64,000 nucleotides of DNA from the NCBI RefSeq assembly GCF_901542335.1, contig NZ_LR594036.1:992001-1056000 (forward strand). Direction: 5' to 3'. The notes under the pieces are model-generated. The model did not search any database, was not told the origin of the DNA, and was given only the letters and a program-made list of their open reading frames with translations. The stretch is from Streptococcus porcinus. GTDB lineage: Bacteria > Bacillota > Bacilli > Lactobacillales > Streptococcaceae. Position numbers and translations under genes: made by a program. Below are positions 59,284-64,000 of this stretch, piece by piece; within the stretch, counting starts at the first letter, position 1; every line of letters starts with the position of its first letter.

Positions 59284-60249
59284 TTATTCTGAATTCATCT
59301 CATCTACAATCTCTTTCACTATTTTTTCAGATGTGTCAGCAGCAATTTTATATATATTGTATTTTTTAAAAATAGTCTTTACTATTTTTTCACGGACTAA
59401 ATTGTTTTGCTGATAACGAATGAGAGGCATGGCAGAAAAATAATTCCCCTCATCAGACTGAAAACAGGAAACTTGGGCTGAGATATGCCTTCCTAATAAT
59501 TCATTCAGAATAAGACATGCTAAATTATCATCCCAGATTTGTTGTAATGTACCTTCTTGTTTTTTATCGGTCTTAATGTAATAAATTTTAGAAACGTTAG
59601 CCGGGGAGTGACAAGTTAACACTCCTAATTCTTTAGCAGATACAGAAATTTTTTCGTCCCAACTTATCCTAGCTGAATGTGGAAAAGAACTGAAATAACT
59701 TCCAAATAATTTATGTAATAAATCATCTGATAAAGTAGCCGTTCTCCTAATATTAAAGTTAGCTGTTCCTGCATAGGTGAATAGATCTCCATTTTCTAAG
59801 CCAAATATGATTTGATCATTACCGATAAGATGATAACCATGTTCAATGCAAAGTCTTAGAGCAACTGTGGTTTTTCCAGCCCCTTTTTCGCCAAATAAAA
59901 TAATCGATTTTTTGGTATCAGGATTATATAACGCGGCAGCATGAACTAATAGAGTATGACTTGCTTCAATCAAAAGGCATTCAGCTAAATATTCACCTAT
60001 ATAATAGAGAGAAGTTCCTTTTTTAAAGTACTTCATCTGTCCAAAAACAGAAATATTAGTCTTCCCATCATATTTCACAAATTGATGATTGCTTTTTATT
60101 AACTTCAAGTTCCCACGAACCTTAACCTCTTTTGCCTGAGCTTTAATATGATTATCCTGTTCTTTAATATTTTTAAATATACACTCTGGCACTTCAAATG
60201 TAATCTCAACTAATCCAAAATACAAGATTGTCTTACTCTTCATATACAT
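59284..60249 (-). CDS. HprK-like P-loop kinase
   Basis: A 321-residue protein whose second half has the P-loop GEKGAGKTT (120-128), preceded by LVHAAALYN and followed by IGNDQII with the likely catalytic Asp. This order (His-Ala-Ala, Walker A, DD/ND) is that of HPr kinase/phosphorylase-like proteins that occur in natural-product clusters, where some phosphorylate small molecules, as SbnI does to serine. The true HprK signature is not seen and the N-terminal 100 residues have no family I know. Its start overlaps the MAT gene by 17 bases. Confidence 0.72.
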   Translation of the reverse strand: MYMKSKTILYFGLVEITFEVPECIFKNIKEQDNHIKAQAKEVKVRGNLKLIKSNHQFVKYDGKTNISVFGQMKYFKKGTSLYYIGEYLAECLLIEASHTLLVHAAALYNPDTKKSIILFGEKGAGKTTVALRLCIEHGYHLIGNDQIIFGLENGDLFTYAGTANFNIRRTATLSDDLLHKLFGSYFSSFPHSARISWDEKISVSAKELGVLTCHSPANVSKIYYIKTDKKQEGTLQQIWDDNLACLILNELLGRHISAQVSCFQSDEGNYFSAMPLIRYQQNNLVREKIVKTIFKKYNIYKIAADTSEKIVKEIVDEMNSE

Positions 60250-61432
60250 TTGTCCTAGGTAAAAAGTGCTGGGTATTTAAAATTAGCTTTGTATTTTCTC
60301 TTCCTAGAGACAAATATTTATTTGTAATTTCTAATGTTTTTTCATAATCTACTTCTTTATGTGTTTGAACAAATAAATGAGTAGGCTTATACAAATCTGA
60401 ATGAATATTTGCTTGCATAATAACTTGACAAGGTGTTTTGAAGGTTTCATAAACTTCTTTAGCAATTGTATCAGTCAAGAATCCCCATACTTTACCTATA
60501 AAATAAGTGCAATTCTTACCTGCAGGTGCTTCCATAGTATTTGGCCTGAAACTTGATATAATGCCATGCGTCTTATTACCTCGGCCAACTGCCCCCTCTT
60601 CTCCAAAATCAATACAGGAGCCTGAGGTAGTCATATAGTAATGGTATCCCAAAGTATAAGAAATAGTTTGATATTTAGATTCAATATATTTTTTTATTTT
60701 TTCGATATGGTCGACAACATATTTTTCGCATTCGCCCTTCTCCATGAAATATTTACTAATTAATGGGAAATTGATTTTAATAGCGTATTCCGCACCATTT
60801 CTAACGACCATCACCTTAATATCCCCTCCTACCTGAGGAAATCTTGGTACAGGTAAGTTTTGAGAATTTAATTTATAGAAATACCCTTCAATCGTTAATG
60901 CTAACTCTTCAGATATTGTCAATGGCCAATAACTTATCATTGTAGCTGTATCATTCGCTTTAGGTTGACCACTATATTCAGGTAGATCTTCAAGAGATTT
61001 CGGTGAGAACCAATTATCTTTTGTAGTGAAATTTGAGGTCAAGGACTCAAATTCCACACAGTTTTCAACATCTAAGTTCGGTAGAATTCTCTTTAAATAG
61101 TTTATTGCAGCCTTTTTTTGAATTTTAAATAGAGGAATCGTACTTCCAAAACACTCTTTACTTGCTCTACCTAAAAAAATCACTTTAATGGGCTCAATAA
61201 AATCACTCCCCCCTAGAGCTTGCACGGAGTGTCCTCCTCGGATGATAATCTTATCAAAATTATGATGTGGGATAACACCAAATTTTTCCAAGCAATAAAG
61301 AGAGTAATCAATTTCAATTTGTTCGGCAATTCCATCTGCTAATGTATCAGGGTGCCCCAATCCTTTACGTTCAACTACTTCATATGATGAATGGCTTGGA
61401 TCAGAAAAGCCATTTGTAATTTTTAAATCCAT
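60233..61432 (-). CDS. Archaeal-type S-adenosylmethionine synthetase (AMAT family)
   Basis: A 399-residue methionine adenosyltransferase of the archaeal family, distinct from bacterial MetK. It has ERKGLGHPDTLADGIAE (His27, Asp29), IIRGGHS (64-69), NDTA, GGDIKVM (202-208), the glycine loop GAVGRGN (280-286) and EAPAGKN (301-307), matching the conserved active-site blocks of the M. jannaschii enzyme as I recall them. So it is likely active, making SAM or an analogue from another amino acid. A second SAM synthetase of this lineage in a Streptococcus is unusual and implies a specialised pathway. GAGGTATAAAT precedes the ATG. Confidence 0.9.
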   Translation of the reverse strand: MDLKITNGFSDPSHSSYEVVERKGLGHPDTLADGIAEQIEIDYSLYCLEKFGVIPHHNFDKIIIRGGHSVQALGGSDFIEPIKVIFLGRASKECFGSTIPLFKIQKKAAINYLKRILPNLDVENCVEFESLTSNFTTKDNWFSPKSLEDLPEYSGQPKANDTATMISYWPLTISEELALTIEGYFYKLNSQNLPVPRFPQVGGDIKVMVVRNGAEYAIKINFPLISKYFMEKGECEKYVVDHIEKIKKYIESKYQTISYTLGYHYYMTTSGSCIDFGEEGAVGRGNKTHGIISSFRPNTMEAPAGKNCTYFIGKVWGFLTDTIAKEVYETFKTPCQVIMQANIHSDLYKPTHLFVQTHKEVDYEKTLEITNKYLSLGRENTKLILNTQHFLPRTNVYEE

Positions 61433-61441
61433 ATTTATACC

Positions 61442-62428
61442 TCATAAATAAATTTTTTCACACTCAGAATATAACTCAATTAAAAATTTTGTCAGCTTAA
61501 CCGCATTATGAATATAGCAACCTTCAGGAATAGAATTTTCCTCTAACAAGCTGATATATGTGTCCATCATATCATCGTGAATTTGAAGAATAGTTTCCCC
61601 AGCTACTAACTCACTCGTGTACCTTTCGAGTTTAGGATGCGGATCAAACGTTATTATTTTATCGTCAATTGTAACTCTTCTTACTGTCTTTGCATCACCT
61701 CCTTTAATTTTTCCTTCTCTTATGGCGAAACTTCCCAAATTACTAGTAATTTTAACCACCATTTGATTAATACAGGATGAGATTTCGATTGAATAGTCGT
61801 GTTTCTCTAAGTCCTTTATATAAATAGTATTTACAAAGATGCCTTTTTTGAACTTTTCCAATGAAATTCCCAAATAGGAGATAACAGCAATAATATGAGG
61901 AAATTCTATCCCATAACCCAATATCTCCTGATCTAAAAATCTCCCATTCTCGTTATCTTTAATCCTATCTTTAGAAAAATCAATTGTTATTTCTTTAGTT
62001 TTATCTAGCGAGAAAGATTCCACTTGTAACAGTTCTTCTAAAACCTTAGAAAAGAAATATTGCTCACTTGCAAAAACTTTTTTTGACAAGTGTGGTTGAC
62101 TTTCTACTAGCGAGATCATTTCTTCTAAATCTTCCAACTTGTTACAAAGTGGCTTCTCAATGCTAATGTAAGAATAGAGATACGTTTTTACAATAGTTTT
62201 TAATACCCTAAGGTGATCATTTGTCGGAGTACAAATTTCAATCGTAAAATATTCTCGTGATAAGTCATCCAACACATTAACGTTTTTATTAAGTAATTTC
62301 ATGCTGGAAAATTTTAAATCTTTGACGTAGACATCATATCCACGTGATAGCCACTTATCCGCCTTAATTTTCCCAATTTTTCCAAAACCAATTATTAGAA
62401 TATTTTTACAATCACGATTTCTACTCAT
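61442..62428 (-). CDS. Gfo/Idh/MocA family oxidoreductase
   Basis: A 328-residue dehydrogenase-like protein with a Rossmann start (ILIIGFGKIGKIKADKW) and the family EKP motif (SIEKPLCNKLEDLEEM). The family oxidises or reduces hydroxyl/keto groups of sugars, inositols or imines with NAD(P). The substrate is unknown; in this cluster it may act on a sugar or an amino-acid-derived intermediate. The C-terminal half is divergent. It overlaps the CofE-like gene by 8 bases and ends 9 bases before the MAT gene. Confidence 0.82.
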   Translation of the reverse strand: MSRNRDCKNILIIGFGKIGKIKADKWLSRGYDVYVKDLKFSSMKLLNKNVNVLDDLSREYFTIEICTPTNDHLRVLKTIVKTYLYSYISIEKPLCNKLEDLEEMISLVESQPHLSKKVFASEQYFFSKVLEELLQVESFSLDKTKEITIDFSKDRIKDNENGRFLDQEILGYGIEFPHIIAVISYLGISLEKFKKGIFVNTIYIKDLEKHDYSIEISSCINQMVVKITSNLGSFAIREGKIKGGDAKTVRRVTIDDKIITFDPHPKLERYTSELVAGETILQIHDDMMDTYISLLEENSIPEGCYIHNAVKLTKFLIELYSECEKIYL

Positions 62429-63155
62429 TTAATGCTTCCTTTATACTCGTATGTTCCGACCATTTATAATCTAAGCCTCTAATAATAACAGCAGGAATTC
62501 CAGTTCCTCTTTGACCCATCAATAGACCGGCACTACTTGCTAGCATATCGCATAAAGTCTCCTCCTGAATTTTACATTTACCTGTAGTTATATCTATCGA
62601 TTTTGTTTTCCTTAATGGTTCAATTCCAAAAACTCCGATAGCTACTTGATTTGCACCTCGTTTATCTTCTCTACCATCACTATCCGATATGATAACTGCT
62701 ACTTGCTTCTTAAATTTTAAGCTTAGATATTCCGAAATTTTCTTTGCTGATTTATCTGGATCTTTAGGGAGCATTACGACCTCATCATCTGACTTTTTAT
62801 CTATTCCGCCGCTTGTCAGTTTTAATCCATTTGCTAATCTACAACCTATATAGTTATCTCTTACATCAAGTAGGGATAGATCTCTATTTGTTAATTCCAA
62901 AATTAACTCAATAATTCTAGGATCTTTACGTGGAATTCTTTTGTGAAGCTGTTTTGCTAAATCACTTGGAATTACTGTATCAAGAGATACCACGCTATTT
63001 TCCGCAATTGAAACTATTTTTGAAGCAATGCAAATGATATCTCTATTTTTGAGACAAAGATTGGCAGAAATCATACTTTCAGCGATAATCTCTGCCACTG
63101 GATCGCCTTCTTTAATTTCTGGTATATTTGCTAATTCAATTAAATTTAAAGTCAT
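62421..63155 (-). CDS. CofE-like protein (coenzyme F420-0:L-glutamate ligase family)
   Basis: About 244 residues, matching stand-alone archaeal CofE in length. Family blocks are SKIVSIAE (about 46-53), GGIDKKSDDE (116-125), MLPKDPDKSA (128-137), IISDSDGRED (155-164) and VAIGVFGIEPL (171-181). CofE joins glutamate to a lactyl- or glyceryl-phosphate carboxylate using GTP and Mn2+. Streptococci are not known to make F420 and no other F420 gene is seen here, so this enzyme probably forms an amide in another product. Start at ATG 63155 with GGAGATAA upstream; the first ATG of the frame is inside that site. It overlaps the TIM-barrel gene by 20 bases. Confidence 0.85.
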   Translation of the reverse strand: MTLNLIELANIPEIKEGDPVAEIIAESMISANLCLKNRDIICIASKIVSIAENSVVSLDTVIPSDLAKQLHKRIPRKDPRIIELILELTNRDLSLLDVRDNYIGCRLANGLKLTSGGIDKKSDDEVVMLPKDPDKSAKKISEYLSLKFKKQVAVIISDSDGREDKRGANQVAIGVFGIEPLRKTKSIDITTGKCKIQEETLCDMLASSAGLLMGQRGTGIPAVIIRGLDYKWSEHTSIKEALNE

Positions 63156-63993
63156 TTTTATCTCCATTTATATATTTGTTTAACGTCAGAAAAGAATTTT
63201 TTACAGAGTGCTTTTTTTTAAGCTGCTCCCTTTCATGGGTTTCAAGGCTAAAAATTAAATGTGTAAAGTTTTGATGAATCTGTTTAATAACTTTTTTAAA
63301 ATCAATAATACCTTTTCCCAATTCCACGTAGTTTACCTTTTTATCATCAGGAAGGTAATTCTTACAATGAATATAGTAAATGTATTCCTTAAGTTGACAA
63401 AGAGCTTCTCCAACATTTTGATCGAGTCTATAATAATTAGCTATATCAAACCAAATCTTCAAATTATTAACTGCATTTGTCTTTATGAAATTTGCTATTT
63501 TCAGTAAATCTTCAGCCTTACTGACTGATGTACCTAACTCATTTTCAATCAAGAAAATGAGGTTTTCTTCTTTTAGTAGATTTAAAAAAAGTTCATTTTT
63601 TAAAAACTCTTCTGTTGAACAGCCTATCCCTCCAAAAATTCTGATATATTTAATTTCAAAAAAATGAGCTATAAAAACTATTTTTCTAAGATATAACCAT
63701 TGTTGGTCTATTGTGATATTGGAAGATAGGCCATACAAATCTATTTCGTCTTCAGTTTTATGAGTTCCTATAGTCCATTTAAACAGGGGACTTGCAATAG
63801 AAATTGGAGTGATATTGTGTTTCCTTAACGCTTCTTTTAAATGAATAAGCTCAGCATCATTCAGTTGTATAAGATTCTTGCCATTGATTAACCTTAGTTC
63901 ACAACTCGTTACTGATAATTCATTTAAGAAGTTTAAAGAATCTTCAAGATTATCCGAAATCTCGTCCAAATTTATTGTAATTTTAAATGTCAT
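63136..63993 (-). CDS. TIM-barrel sugar phosphate isomerase/epimerase-like protein
   Basis: A 285-residue AP-endonuclease-2 fold (xylose isomerase-like) protein. Visible metal-ligand strands are IFLIENELG (Glu), LKIWFDIANYYRL (Asp), YIYYIHCKNY (His) and HLIFSLETHE (Glu), the usual order of a divalent metal site. Such enzymes epimerise or isomerise sugars, inosose or hydroxypyruvate. It is the first complete gene of the cluster in this window; AGAAGAG at the window edge may be its ribosome site, and more upstream genes are likely outside. Confidence 0.78.
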   Translation of the reverse strand: MTFKITINLDEISDNLEDSLNFLNELSVTSCELRLINGKNLIQLNDAELIHLKEALRKHNITPISIASPLFKWTIGTHKTEDEIDLYGLSSNITIDQQWLYLRKIVFIAHFFEIKYIRIFGGIGCSTEEFLKNELFLNLLKEENLIFLIENELGTSVSKAEDLLKIANFIKTNAVNNLKIWFDIANYYRLDQNVGEALCQLKEYIYYIHCKNYLPDDKKVNYVELGKGIIDFKKVIKQIHQNFTHLIFSLETHEREQLKKKHSVKNSFLTLNKYINGDKNDFKFN

Positions 63994-64000
63994 CTCTTCT

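Overview
The window looks like a chromosome segment from a low-GC Firmicute, most probably a pyogenic-group Streptococcus. The reasons are gene order (tdk-prfA-prmC-sua5-glyA; folC-folE-folP-folB-folK-murB-potABCD; the maeP/maeE and maeK/maeR malate genes; relQ-nadK-rlu next to a CYTH gene) and AT-rich sequence with AGGAGG-type ribosome binding sites. No rRNA, tRNA, CRISPR array or intact insertion sequence was seen.

Layout. 1-5 kb: translation and one-carbon genes on the minus strand (nucleoid-associated protein fragment, glyA, sua5-type gene, prmC, prfA, tdk). 5-9.5 kb: a tautomerase, ApbE, then purine salvage (pbuX, xpt behind a guanine riboswitch, guaC behind a promoter with a PurBox-like site). 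9.6-12 kb: a fused permease/binding-protein ABC importer (compatible-solute or ergothioneine type). 12-24 kb: HAD phosphatase, PAS-like protein, SDR, pta, pseudouridine synthase, nadK, relQ, CYTH protein, prs, cysteine desulfurase, rex, radC and an AI-2E-family permease. 24-31 kb: a sugar operon (histidine phosphatase, a frameshifted AEC transporter, 6-phospho-beta-glucosidase), an SGNH hydrolase, an AraC regulator and a ClC exchanger. 31-36 kb: a large sortase-anchored subtilisin-like proteinase with a 26-bp perfect palindrome at its promoter. 36-41 kb: malate fermentation (maeE, maeP, maeK, maeR). 41-52 kb: polyamine import, murB, folate synthesis, threonine synthesis and a polysaccharide deacetylase.

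53-64 kb is the unusual part. After a decayed tetR gene, the minus strand carries a tightly packed, visibly AT-richer run of eight genes that continues to the window edge. In transcription order these are a TIM-barrel isomerase-like protein, a CofE-like (coenzyme F420 gamma-glutamyl ligase family) protein, a Gfo/Idh/MocA oxidoreductase, an archaeal-type methionine adenosyltransferase, an HprK-like P-loop kinase, a GpgS/MpgS-like glycosyltransferase, a one-module NRPS (A-PCP-C) split by a one-base deletion in a poly-A tract, and a HasB-like UDP-glucose dehydrogenase. Overlapping genes and a mix of activated-sugar, adenylation, SAM-type and amide-ligase chemistry point to a small-molecule biosynthetic cluster, possibly a glycosylated aminoacyl product. 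I do not recognise it as any described pathway; its product is unknown.

Three genes are broken as they stand (AEC transporter, tetR, NRPS). Two of the three lesions are single-base changes in short homopolymers, so sequencing error must be excluded before they are read as decay or phase variation.
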